This document shows, piece by piece, positions 33,962-41,576 of a stretch of 64,000 bases of DNA. Source of the DNA: Streptomyces sp. NBC_01476 (GTDB taxonomy: Bacteria; Actinomycetota; Actinomycetes; Streptomycetales; Streptomycetaceae); the NCBI RefSeq assembly GCF_036227265.1, contig NZ_CP109446.1, positions 6,527,001 through 6,591,000 on the forward strand, given 5' to 3'. The notes below the pieces were generated by a model that was not told the DNA's origin, did no database searches, and saw only the letters and a program-made list of their open reading frames with translations. Position 1 is the stretch's first letter; the number at the start of each line of letters is the position of its first letter. The position numbers and the translations under genes were made by a program.

Positions 33962-35622
33962 CGGAGCCGGCGCCGAAGGCCCCTTATCCACCGGACGAAC
34001 CGTCCTACGCGCACGGGACGGGGGTGACGGCCTTGCTGGGTGACACCATCGGCCGCAACCTCGACCGGGCGATCGCCGCCCACCCCGCCCGGGAGGCGCT
34101 GGTCGACGTCCCCAGCGGCAGGCGCTGGACGTACGCCGAGTTCGGCCGCGCGGTGGACCAAGTGGCGCTCGGCCTGCTGGCCCGCGGCGTCATCAAGGGC
34201 GACCGGGTCGGCATCTGGGCGCTGAACTCCCCGGAGTGGGTGATGGTGCAGTACGCCACCGCCCGGCTCGGCGCGATCATGGTCACCATCAACCCCGCCT
34301 ACCGGCTCCACGAGCTGGAGTTCGTGCTCAACCAGGCGGGCGTCGGGCTGCTGATCGCCTCCACCGAGTACCGCACCAGCGACTACCGGGCGATGGCCGC
34401 CGCGGTCCGCCCGAAGTGCCCGGCGCTGCGCGAGGTGGTGCACATCGGCGACCCCTCCTGGGACGCGCTGCTGGCCGCCGGCGCTTCCCGCGACCCGGCC
34501 GAACTCACCGCCGCCGAGGCCACATTGAGCTGCGACGAGCCGGTGAACATCCAGTACACCTCGGGCACCACCGGCTTCCCCAAGGGCGCCACCCTCTCGC
34601 ACCACAACATCCTCAACAACGGCTATTTCGTGGGCGGTACGGTCGGCTACAGCGAACAGGACCGGGTCTGTCTGCCGGTCCCGTTCTACCACTGCTTCGG
34701 CATGGTGATGGGCAACCTCGGGGCCACCTCGCACGGTTCGTGCATCGTCATCCCGGCGCCCGCCTTCGACCCGGCCGCGACGCTGCGCGCGGTGGAGCAG
34801 GAGCGCTGCACCTCGCTCTACGGCGTCCCCACCATGTTCATCGCCGAACTGGGCCTGCCGTCCTTCGCCTCCTACGACCTCAGCTCGCTGCGCACCGGCA
34901 TCATGGCCGGGTCGCCCTGCCCGGTCGAGGTGATGAAGCGGGTGATGGCCGAGATGCACATGGCCGAGGTGTCCATCTGCTACGGGATGACCGAGACCTC
35001 GCCGGTCTCCACCCAGACGCGGATGGACGACGACCTGGAACACCGCACCGCGACCGTCGGCCGGGCGCTGCCGCACATCGAGGTCAAGGTGATCGACCCG
35101 CTCACCGGCGTCACCGTGCCGCGCGGCACCACCGGTGAACTGTGCACCCGCGGCTACTCGGTGATGCTCGGCTACTGGGACGAACCGGAGCGCACCAGGG
35201 AGGTGGTGGACGAGGGGCGCTGGATGCACACCGGGGACCTGGCGGTGATGCGGGACGACGGCTATGTCGCCATCGTGGGCCGGATCAAGGACATGATCAT
35301 CCGCGGCGGCGAGAACGTCTACCCGCGGGAGATCGAGGAGTTCCTGTACGCGCATCCCAAGGTCTCCGACGTGCAGGTGGTCGGGGTGCCGGACGAGCGG
35401 TACGGCGAGGAGATCCTGGCCTGCGTGATCCCGCGCGACCCGGCCGATCCGCCCACCCTGGCGGAGTTGACGGAGTTCTGCTCCGGGCGGCTCGCGCACT
35501 TCAAGATCCCGCGCCGGCTGCGGATCCTGGCCGCCTTCCCGATGACGGTGAGCGGCAAGGTCCGCAAGGTGGAACTGCGCGGGGACTTCGCTTCCGGCGG
35601 GGACGTCAGCCCAGCGGGATGA
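33958..35622 (+). CDS. Fatty-acyl-CoA synthetase, FadD-like
   Basis: A 554-residue AMP-forming ligase. Key motifs are IQYTSGTTGFPKGATLSH (P-loop), YGMTETSPVS, MHTGDLAVMRDDGY and MTVSGKVRKVELR with the catalytic Lys; IIRGGENVYPREIEEFL is the usual A8 loop. It is closest in style to long/medium-chain FadD enzymes. It is coupled to the preceding ligase. Its last 17 bp overlap tail-to-tail with gcl on the other strand. Confidence 0.87.
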   Translation: MTEPAPKAPYPPDEPSYAHGTGVTALLGDTIGRNLDRAIAAHPAREALVDVPSGRRWTYAEFGRAVDQVALGLLARGVIKGDRVGIWALNSPEWVMVQYATARLGAIMVTINPAYRLHELEFVLNQAGVGLLIASTEYRTSDYRAMAAAVRPKCPALREVVHIGDPSWDALLAAGASRDPAELTAAEATLSCDEPVNIQYTSGTTGFPKGATLSHHNILNNGYFVGGTVGYSEQDRVCLPVPFYHCFGMVMGNLGATSHGSCIVIPAPAFDPAATLRAVEQERCTSLYGVPTMFIAELGLPSFASYDLSSLRTGIMAGSPCPVEVMKRVMAEMHMAEVSICYGMTETSPVSTQTRMDDDLEHRTATVGRALPHIEVKVIDPLTGVTVPRGTTGELCTRGYSVMLGYWDEPERTREVVDEGRWMHTGDLAVMRDDGYVAIVGRIKDMIIRGGENVYPREIEEFLYAHPKVSDVQVVGVPDERYGEEILACVIPRDPADPPTLAELTEFCSGRLAHFKIPRRLRILAAFPMTVSGKVRKVELRGDFASGGDVSPAG

Positions 35623-37387
35623 TCTCGGTCGGCGCCTGACCGGGCGCGGTCGCCAGTTCCTCGAACTCCACCACCTCGCCGATGTCGGCGGTGGTGCTCA
35701 TCGAGATGTTGGTGATCCGCTCCAGGATCGCCTCGACCACCACCGGGACCCGGTGCTCGGCGGCCAGCTTCTTCGCCTGCTCGAAGGCCGCGCCCAGCTC
35801 CGCCGGGTCGGTGACCCGGATCGCCTTGCAGCCCAGTCCCTCGGCGACCTTGACGTGGTCCACGCCGTAGACGCCCAGCTCCGGCGAGTTGAGGTTCTCG
35901 AACTCCAGGTTGACCTGGAAGTTGATGTCGAGGCCGAGCTGGGCCTGCCGGATCAGCCCCAAGTAGGCGTTGTTCACCAGCACATGCACATACGGGATGC
36001 GGTGCTGCGCGCCGACCGCCAGCTCCTCCAGCATGAACTGGAAGTCGTAGTCCCCGGACAGGGCGACCACCGGGGTGTCCGGGTCGGCGACCGCCACCCC
36101 GAGGGCGGCCGGCACGGTCCAGCCCAGCGGGCCGGCCTGGCCGCAGTTGATCCAGTGCCGCGGCCGGTAGACGTGGAGCATCTGGGCGCCGGCGATCTGC
36201 GAGAGGCCGATGGTGGTGACGTAGCGCGTCTCCGGGCCGAAGGCGCGGTTCATCTCCTCGTAGACCCGCTGCGGCTTCATCGGCACGTTGTCGAAGTGGG
36301 TGCGGCGGTGCAGCGTCGCCTTGCGCTGCCGGGCGGACGCCGCCCACGCGGTGCGGTCCGGGAGCCGGCCCGCGGCCTTGAGTTCACCGGCCACCTCGAT
36401 GAAGAGTTCCAGTGCCGCCCCGGCGTCGGAGGCGATGCCGTAGGCCGGAGCGAAGATCCTGCCGATCTGGGTGGGCTCGATGTCCACGTGCACGAAGGTG
36501 CGGCCCTTGGTGTAGACGTCGATCCGGCCGGTGTGCCGGTTGGCCCAGCGGTTGCCGATGCCGAGCACGAAGTCGGACTCCAGGAAGGTCGCGTTGCCGT
36601 AGCGGTGCGCGGTCTGCAGGCCCACCATGCCGGCGTTCAGGGCGTGGTCGTCGGGGATGGCGCCCCAGCCCATGAGCGTGGGGATGACCGGCACGCCGGT
36701 CAACTCGGCGAATTCCACGAGCAGTTCGCAGGCGTCGGCGTTGATGACACCGCCACCGGCCACGATCAGCGGGCGCTGTGCGGCGCCGAGCATCGCCAGC
36801 GCCTTCTCGATCTGGGCCCGGGAGGCGGCCGGCTTCCACACCGGCAGCGGCTGATAGGTCGCGGGGTCGAACTCGATCTCGGTGAGCTGGACATCGAGGG
36901 GCAGGTCGACCAGGACAGGGCCCGGGCGGCCCGAGCGCATCAGATGGAAGGCCTGCTGGAAGACACCGGGCACCTGTGCGGCCTCCAGCACGGTGGTGGC
37001 CGCCTTGGTGACCGGCCCCGCGATGGAGGCGATGTCGACCGCCTGGAAGTCCTCCTTGTGGAGCACCGCGGTCGGCGCCTGGCCGGTGACGCACAGGATC
37101 GGGATCGAGTCGCCGGTCGCCGAGTAGAGGCCGGTGATCATGTCGGTGCCGGCCGGGCCCGAAGTGCCGATGCAGACACCGATGTTGCCGGGCGCGGTAC
37201 GGGTGTAGCCCTCGGCCATGTGGGAGGCGCCCTCCACATGCCGGGCGAGCGTGTGGCGGATGCCGCCGGACGCCTTGAGGGCCGCGTAGAACGGGTTGAT
37301 CGCCGCACCGGGCACCCCGAACGCGGTGTCGATGCCCTCCAGCTTCAGGATCTCCACGGCCGCACGGGCGGCGGTCATACGAGGCAT
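35606..37387 (-). CDS. gcl: Glyoxylate carboligase (tartronate-semialdehyde synthase)
   Basis: A 593-residue ThDP enzyme joining two glyoxylates to tartronate semialdehyde and CO2, the disposal step for glyoxylate from allantoin. Near residues 23-33, FGVPGAAINPF has Val where most ThDP enzymes have the activating Glu, the hallmark of Gcl. The ThDP/Mg motif is LSGDYDFQFMLEELAVGAQHR (GDY...N style) with VNNAYLG. The middle FAD-type domain contains PLIVAGGGVINADA. The gene works with hyi and glxR at 38.8-40.5 kb. Paired operators lie 71-106 bp upstream. Confidence 0.93.
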   Translation of the reverse strand: MPRMTAARAAVEILKLEGIDTAFGVPGAAINPFYAALKASGGIRHTLARHVEGASHMAEGYTRTAPGNIGVCIGTSGPAGTDMITGLYSATGDSIPILCVTGQAPTAVLHKEDFQAVDIASIAGPVTKAATTVLEAAQVPGVFQQAFHLMRSGRPGPVLVDLPLDVQLTEIEFDPATYQPLPVWKPAASRAQIEKALAMLGAAQRPLIVAGGGVINADACELLVEFAELTGVPVIPTLMGWGAIPDDHALNAGMVGLQTAHRYGNATFLESDFVLGIGNRWANRHTGRIDVYTKGRTFVHVDIEPTQIGRIFAPAYGIASDAGAALELFIEVAGELKAAGRLPDRTAWAASARQRKATLHRRTHFDNVPMKPQRVYEEMNRAFGPETRYVTTIGLSQIAGAQMLHVYRPRHWINCGQAGPLGWTVPAALGVAVADPDTPVVALSGDYDFQFMLEELAVGAQHRIPYVHVLVNNAYLGLIRQAQLGLDINFQVNLEFENLNSPELGVYGVDHVKVAEGLGCKAIRVTDPAELGAAFEQAKKLAAEHRVPVVVEAILERITNISMSTTADIGEVVEFEELATAPGQAPTEIIPLG

Positions 37388-37457
37388 GAGTCTCCCTCTC
37401 CAGGCGTGAGCCGGGTCTTCTCCGTCGTGCGCGGTGCGCCGGGGCGCTCTCGCTCAT

Positions 37458-37493
37458 TTCCGCAGTACGGAAAAGCAGTTCTGCAATATGGAA
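37458..37493 (-). promoter_or_regulatory. Tandem AllR-type operators upstream of gcl
   Basis: TTCCGCAGTACGGAA (37458-37472, extendable to 17 bp) and TTCTGCAATATGGAA (37479-37493) are two 15-bp dyads whose starts are exactly 21 bp apart, about two helical turns. The same paired layout recurs at hyi, aceB and allR/allB, which suggests cooperative binding of the IclR-family AllR encoded at 50087. Confidence 0.8.
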
Positions 37494-37581
37494 TGAACAT
37501 AAGGCGGGGTGCGGCAGCCGTCAAGGGAGGGGCGAAGGGGGCGTGCGCCGAGGCGGGCGAGGGCGCGGGCGCACCACGAAA

Positions 37582-37611
37582 GCGCCCGGCACGCGTCGCG
37601 CGGCCGGGCGC
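37582..37611 (-). terminator. Hairpin terminator after the zinc-ribbon gene
   Basis: A 9-bp stem, GCGCCCGGC (37582-37590) with GCCGGGCGC (37603-37611), and a 12-nt loop. It is downstream of the leftward gene that stops at 37713, beyond the decamer repeats, and also shields the gcl promoter from read-through. Confidence 0.65.
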
Positions 37612-37630
37612 CCTGAAAGGTGCCGGAAGG

Positions 37631-37700
37631 GTGCTGAGAGGTGCTGAGAGGTGCTGAGAGGTGCTGAGAGGTGCTGCGAGGTACTGAGAGATGCTGGGAC
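37631..37700. repeat. Decamer tandem repeat (GTGCTGAGAG)n
   Basis: Seven consecutive 10-bp units. Four are identical (37631-37670), then single- to triple-base variants follow to 37700. They lie in the 3' untranslated region of the zinc-ribbon gene within the 325-bp gap 37388-37712, whose remainder holds the gcl operators and one terminator. Units are contiguous, so this is a minisatellite, not a CRISPR. Confidence 0.85.
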
Positions 37701-37712
37701 GCGCTGCCCGGG

Positions 37713-38450
37713 TCAGTCCCCGGTGCCGGGCCCCGACCGGATCAGTTCGCCGGCCGCCTCGTTCACCGGCTGCGGGGTGCCGGTCAGATCCATCACGAAG
37801 AGCGGTACGCCCAACTCGTCGGCGCGCAGCCGGGCGTCGTGCGCGTAGCCGGCCAGCGAGAAGAACGCCCCGGTGGCGTCCTCGTTGGCGCAGTTGAGCC
37901 AGAGGCACTCGACCTCGCGCAGCGGGGTCGGCAGCGTCGTCGGATCGACCTGCGCCACCAGGCCGTCGCCGCGCAGATCGATGCCGCTCGCGGTCCGGTC
38001 GCCGGCCGGCCGTACCCCGCCGAAGCCGAGCCACTTCAGATAGTGGGAGGCGGCCGACAGCGCGTCGCGGGCGGTACGGATGGTCACCGGCCGGAACGGC
38101 GGACGCTCGGTGGTCGGCGGCGGCACCTGGCCCACCGGCGCCGGCGCCGTACCGTGCGGCGCCGCCGGTTCAAGGGTTCCGGTGACCGCCTCGCCGGCCA
38201 CTGGCAGCCGTACCAGCGCGCCGCAGGAGCAGTCGAACTCCGGCTGCGGCCACTGGTCGCAGCGCCCGCAGTCGGGGCAGCGCAGCCGTACCCAGGAGTC
38301 CTCCCACGACCGGTACGGAATCGCGACCGGCGGACCGCCGTGGTGCACCGGCGGCGCCAGCGGGGTGCCGCAGGCACAGGGGAACGTCGGGGCGGTGTAG
38401 CGGTGTACACGCCCGCAGGCCGGGCAGCACACCCGCACGTTCTCTGCCAT
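37713..38450 (-). CDS. Zinc-ribbon protein with Mrr-like, probably inactive nuclease domain
   Basis: 245 residues. The N-terminal 85 hold two or more zinc ribbons (VCCPACGRVH, FPCACGTPL, LRCPDCGRCD, FDCSCGALV). The C-terminal 120 resemble the restriction-endonuclease-like Mrr fold (LSAASHYLKWLGFGG, GIDLRGDGLVAQVD, FFSLAGYAHDARLRADELGVPLFVMDL). In active Mrr domains the third motif is Q-x-K; here it reads Q-V-D, so cleavage is doubtful. ATG 38450 follows GGGAG. It is flanked by the glyoxylate genes but shows no link to them. Function unknown. Confidence 0.65.
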   Translation of the reverse strand: MAENVRVCCPACGRVHRYTAPTFPCACGTPLAPPVHHGGPPVAIPYRSWEDSWVRLRCPDCGRCDQWPQPEFDCSCGALVRLPVAGEAVTGTLEPAAPHGTAPAPVGQVPPPTTERPPFRPVTIRTARDALSAASHYLKWLGFGGVRPAGDRTASGIDLRGDGLVAQVDPTTLPTPLREVECLWLNCANEDATGAFFSLAGYAHDARLRADELGVPLFVMDLTGTPQPVNEAAGELIRSGPGTGD

Positions 38451-38560
38451 CGCTCGCAACTCCCGGTCGGCCGTGGCGGATACGCCCAAGACGTCTGCAC
38501 CCATAGTGCAGGAATCCGGCGCCGCCGGGAGCCGCTGGGACCGTACCCGTACGACCGGTG

Positions 38561-38614
38561 ACCCGCGGCGCCCCGACCACCCGCGGCGCCCCGACCACCC
38601 GCGGCGCCCCGACC
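38561..38614. repeat. Three perfect 18-bp tandem repeats
   Basis: ACCCGCGGCGCCCCGACC occurs three times head to tail (38561-38578, 38579-38596, 38597-38614) with a degraded fourth copy. They lie in the 314-bp gap 38451-38764 between glxR and the zinc-ribbon gene. Although open in one frame, they do not extend the neighbouring protein sensibly. Confidence 0.8.
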
Positions 38615-38663
38615 ACCCCGCGGTGTCCGGGCACGCAGCCGTCCCGGGCCCCCGCCCGTGGTG

Positions 38664-38713
38664 CCGTCCGGCGGTGCGGTTGGCGCGACAGGATGTCACG
38701 CACCGCCGGACGG
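38664..38713 (-). terminator. Long-stem hairpin after hyi-glxR
   Basis: A 15-bp stem (38664-38678 with 38699-38713; core GTCCGGCGGTGCG) with a 20-nt loop lies 50 bp beyond the glxR stop, in the direction of transcription. It probably terminates the hyi-glxR operon. Confidence 0.7.
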
Positions 38714-38764
38714 GGACTTCGTCGGGCCCTGGCGCGTATGCCGGGACCCGGAGGAGGGCCGGGG

Positions 38765-39664
38765 TCAGTCCTTGACCGGCAGGCCCGAGAGCCGCTCCAC
38801 CCCGCGCAGCAGCGCCGAGTGGTCGAGGCCGCCGTCGCCCTGGGCCCGCAGCGAGGCGACCAGACCGGCGACCACCGCGCCGACCGGCAGCGCGGCGCCG
38901 ACGGTACGGGCCGCGTCGGTGACGATGCCCATGTCCTTGTGGTGCAGATCGATCCGGAAGCCGGGTGTGAACTCCCGGTCGAGGAAGTTCTGCTTCTTGC
39001 GGGCCAGCACCGTCGAGCCGGCCAGCCCGCCGCCCAGCACCTCCAGCGCCGCGGGCAGGTCCACCCCGGACTTCTCCAGGAAGACCACGGCCTCCGCGCA
39101 GGCCTGGATGTTCACCGCCACGATCAACTGGTTGGCGGCCTTCACCGTCTGGCCGGCGCCGTGCGGTCCGCAGCGCACCACCGTCGTGCCGAGGGTGTCC
39201 AGGATCGGCCGGGCCTCGTCGAAGTCGGCCTGGCCACCGCCGACCATGATGGAGAGCACCGCCTCCACCGCCCCCGCCTCGCCGCCGGACACCGGCGCGT
39301 CCAGCACCCGTATGCCCTTGTCCGCGGCGGCCTTCGCCAGGTCGATCGAGGTCTGCGGGGTGATCGAGGAGGTGTCGATCAGCAGCGCGCCGCGGCGGGC
39401 GTTGGCCAGGATGCCGGCGTCACCGTAGGCGATGGCCTCGACCTGCGGAGAGGCGGGCACCATCGTGATGATCACATCGGCGTCCTTGACCGCCTCGGCC
39501 ACCGAACCGGCCGCGGTGCCGCCGACGGCGGTGAGCCGTGCCAGCTTCTCCGGCTCCAGCGTGTAGCCGGTGACGTCGTAACCTGCTCTGATCAGGTTCT
39601 CGGACATGGGCGAGCCCATGATGCCGAGCCCGATCCAGGCGATCGTGGGCAGATGGGTGCTCAT
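38765..39664 (-). CDS. glxR: 2-hydroxy-3-oxopropionate (tartronate semialdehyde) reductase
   Basis: A 299-residue beta-hydroxyacid dehydrogenase that reduces tartronate semialdehyde to D-glycerate. The dinucleotide loop IAWIGLGIMGSPMSENL is at residues 8-24, the substrate motif DAPVSGGEAGA follows, and the catalytic Lys is in GAGQTVKAANQLIV. GAGAGGA lies 5 nt before the ATG. It is 59 nt after hyi on the same strand and completes the Gcl-Hyi-GlxR route. Confidence 0.92.
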   Translation of the reverse strand: MSTHLPTIAWIGLGIMGSPMSENLIRAGYDVTGYTLEPEKLARLTAVGGTAAGSVAEAVKDADVIITMVPASPQVEAIAYGDAGILANARRGALLIDTSSITPQTSIDLAKAAADKGIRVLDAPVSGGEAGAVEAVLSIMVGGGQADFDEARPILDTLGTTVVRCGPHGAGQTVKAANQLIVAVNIQACAEAVVFLEKSGVDLPAALEVLGGGLAGSTVLARKKQNFLDREFTPGFRIDLHHKDMGIVTDAARTVGAALPVGAVVAGLVASLRAQGDGGLDHSALLRGVERLSGLPVKD

Positions 39665-39723
39665 GGGGGTCCTCTCGGGGAGTGCGGGTCGGGGGAGGGG
39701 CTCGGGGCCCCGGGGCGCGCGCC

Positions 39724-40542
39724 TCAGCCCAGCCAGCCGAAGCTCGCCGCGCTGCCGGCCGGGCCCGGTTTGTACTCCAGGCCGGTCCATCCGTCGTAAC
39801 CCGCCTTGCGCAGCGCGCCCAGCAGTTCGGCCAGCGGCAGCGACCCGGTGCCGGGCGCGCCGCGGCCCGGGTTGTCGGCGATCTGCACATGGCCGGTGCG
39901 GGAGACGTAGCGGTCGATCACCGCGGGCAGGTCCTCGCCGTTCATCGACAGGTGGTAGAGGTCGAGCAGGAAGCGGGCGTTGCCGAGCCCGCTCGCCTCG
40001 TTCACCCGGTCCACCACCGCGACCGCCGCGTCCGCGCCGACCAGCGGATAGTGCGGCGACTCCGGGGCGTTGAGCGCCTCGATCAGCAAGGTGGCACCGA
40101 TCCGGTCGGCGGCCCGGGCGGCGAGCACCAGGTTCTCCAGCGCGAGCGCGTCCTGCTCGGCCGGGTCCACCCCCGCGACGCGGTTGCCGTAGAGCGCGTT
40201 GAGCGCGGTGCAGCCCACCGAGGTGGCGAACGCGGCGGCCACCTCGACGTTGGCCCGGAAGCGCTCGGACTCGGCGCCCGGCAGCGACAGTGCGCCCCGG
40301 TCCGGCCCCGGCAGCCGCCCGGCGTAGAAGTTGAGGCCCACCAGCCGGGTGCCTGCCGCCTCCAGGGCGGACCGCAGCTCCGCCAGTACGGCGGGGGCGG
40401 GGGTGGGGTCGTCGGGCCACGGCCACCACAGCTCCACCGCGTCGAAGCCCGCGGCCGCCGCGGCGGCCGGCCGTTCCAGCAGCGGGAGTTCGGTGAACAG
40501 GATGGAGAGGTTCACATCGAAGCGCGCGTCGGTGAAGCTCAC
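39724..40542 (-). CDS. hyi: Hydroxypyruvate isomerase
   Basis: A 272-residue TIM-barrel enzyme interconverting hydroxypyruvate and tartronate semialdehyde. Its motifs are FDAVELWWPWP near residue 35-45, TLLIEALNAPESP, RFLLDLYHLSMNGEDL and TGHVQIADNPGRGAPGTG; the metal ligands of the xylose-isomerase-like fold are within them. The GTG at 40542 has GGAG upstream, directly abutting the operator pair at 40556. It is the first gene of the hyi-glxR operon. Confidence 0.9.
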   Translation of the reverse strand: MSFTDARFDVNLSILFTELPLLERPAAAAAAGFDAVELWWPWPDDPTPAPAVLAELRSALEAAGTRLVGLNFYAGRLPGPDRGALSLPGAESERFRANVEVAAAFATSVGCTALNALYGNRVAGVDPAEQDALALENLVLAARAADRIGATLLIEALNAPESPHYPLVGADAAVAVVDRVNEASGLGNARFLLDLYHLSMNGEDLPAVIDRYVSRTGHVQIADNPGRGAPGTGSLPLAELLGALRKAGYDGWTGLEYKPGPAGSAASFGWLG

Positions 40543-40555
40543 GGGGTGGCGCTCC

Positions 40556-40591
40556 TTCCGAAATGCGGAAGACTTATTCTGTCTTGTGGAA
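40556..40591 (-). promoter_or_regulatory. Tandem AllR-type operators upstream of hyi
   Basis: TTCCGAAATGCGGAA (40556-40570) and TTCTGTCTTGTGGAA (40577-40591) start exactly 21 bp apart, as at gcl. The nearer site begins 14 bp before the hyi start and touches its ribosome site, so binding should block initiation. Confidence 0.8.
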
Positions 40592-40619
40592 ACAGTGAAG
40601 CAGGGTCGGCGTGGCTGTC

Positions 40620-40670
40620 AAGAGCCGCGGCCAAGAGCCGTGGCCAAGAGCCGTGGCCAAGAGCCGCGGC
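40620..40670. repeat. 13-bp tandem repeat (AAGAGCCGYGGCC)x4
   Basis: Four contiguous units, the last slightly short; the units vary only at the pyrimidine. They lie between the hyi operators and the start of the small gene at 40800 (gene-free 40543-40799). The unit contains the near-palindrome GCCGCGGC. Confidence 0.8.
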
Positions 40671-40799
40671 GGGATCGCCGTAGCCGGTGGCCGCCGCCCG
40701 CGCGCACCTCGCGGCCCCGGGCCCGTCGGTTAAGGTCACCTGCGAGTCGCCCTCCGCGGTGGAGGGCCGGCGAACCTCGCAGCCGCCGTGGGGGCCCAC

Positions 40800-41099
40800 A
40801 TGAGACTGAGGCTGGAATTCACCACCGAGCCGTTCGACCTGGACGAGCCGCCCGAGCACGCCCTGGTGGCCCGTGAGGTGGTCGAGAACGGCACCCTGGA
40901 GGCCGTGGACGTCGGCCCGTTCGGCAACACCGCCGAGGGCTCCACCGAGGCGGTGGTCGAGGCGGTCGCCGACCTGCTGCGGCGTACGGTCGCGGTCGGC
41001 GCCACCCGCGTGTCGCTGCAGATCAATGTCATCGACGCGGGCTCAGGCACAGACGCAGGCTCAGACGCCGGCGCCGCCGCGCCCCAGGACCAGCGATGA
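40800..41099 (+). CDS. Small MTH1187/thiamine-binding-like protein
   Basis: 99 residues, beta-alpha-beta in character. The segment LEAVDVGPFGNTAEGSTEAV and the closing GATRVSLQINVID follow the pattern of the MTH1187/YkoF-like small-molecule-binding fold, so a ligand-binding, possibly regulatory role is suggested; this is motif-level recognition only. ATG 40800 (GGGGG upstream) is preferred over the in-frame GTG at 40788. Its stop overlaps the next start (ATGA), pairing it with the HTH protein just before the urate operon. Confidence 0.5.
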   Translation: MRLRLEFTTEPFDLDEPPEHALVAREVVENGTLEAVDVGPFGNTAEGSTEAVVEAVADLLRRTVAVGATRVSLQINVIDAGSGTDAGSDAGAAAPQDQR

Positions 41100-41485
41100 G
41101 CCCCGGTGGTCCGCTCCCGCCGGGGCACCCGCTCGCGGTGGCCGTGAAACCGCTGGTCGACGCGATGGGCGCCGAACTCGTCACCCTGGCGGACGCCCGC
41201 GGCGACGACGTCGTGCTGAGCTGGGAGGGCGAGCCGGTGCTGGCGGTGCGGCTGCCCCATCTGGCCGATTCACTCGACCACATCCTGGCCGACCTGGAGC
41301 GCCGGCACGGACCGCTCGCCCAGCTGGGCCGCAAGGAGAAGCAGACCGTCGTCCGGCTCCTGGAGGAACGCGGCGCCTTCTCGGTACGGCACGGCGTCGA
41401 GACCGTCGCCTCCGCGCTCGGTGTCAGCCGCTTCACCGTCTACAACTATCTGAACAGGGAGAACACCGCGCGAACGGGGGAGTGA
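41096..41485 (+). CDS. YheO/DauR-like helix-turn-helix regulator (short)
   Basis: 129 residues. The C-terminal half matches the HTH_22 domain (EKQTVVRLLEERGAF, then VASALGVSRFTVYNYLNRE). The N-terminal half resembles a shortened PAS-like YheO domain (MGAELVTLADARGDDVVLSW). Coupled to the previous small gene and 91 bp upstream of uraD, it is a candidate local regulator of urate breakdown. Full DauR proteins are about 200 residues, so the sensor part is reduced or supplied by its partner. Confidence 0.65.
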   Translation: MSPGGPLPPGHPLAVAVKPLVDAMGAELVTLADARGDDVVLSWEGEPVLAVRLPHLADSLDHILADLERRHGPLAQLGRKEKQTVVRLLEERGAFSVRHGVETVASALGVSRFTVYNYLNRENTARTGE

Positions 41486-41529
41486 CCGCGCGGCCGGCGC
41501 CATTCGGGCGGATCCGTAACCCGGATTTT

Positions 41530-41576
41530 TCAACAATCTGTTGACGTCCGGCCCGGGCGGCTCTTAGCTTGCGAGG
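41530..41576 (+). promoter_or_regulatory. uraD operon promoter with TCAAC-N5-GTTGA palindrome
   Basis: -35 TTGACG (41541-41546), 18-bp spacer, -10 TAGCTT (41565-41570). The expected start of transcription is at or next to G41577, the first base of the GTG start codon, so the mRNA may be leaderless; GCGAGG directly abuts the GTG and cannot serve as a normal ribosome site. The palindrome TCAACAATCTGTTGA (41530-41544) overlaps the -35. The same dyad occurs at allB. Confidence 0.7.

Noticed and set aside
37631..38614. Repeat arrays as a CRISPR
   Set aside because: Units are contiguous or nearly so, 10-18 bp long, without unique spacers, and no cas gene is present.
38451..38699. N-terminal extension of the zinc-ribbon protein through the 18-bp repeats
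   Set aside because: The extension encodes a repeated VVGAPR-like string and lacks a ribosome site; ATG 38450 has GGGAG and starts right before the first ribbon.
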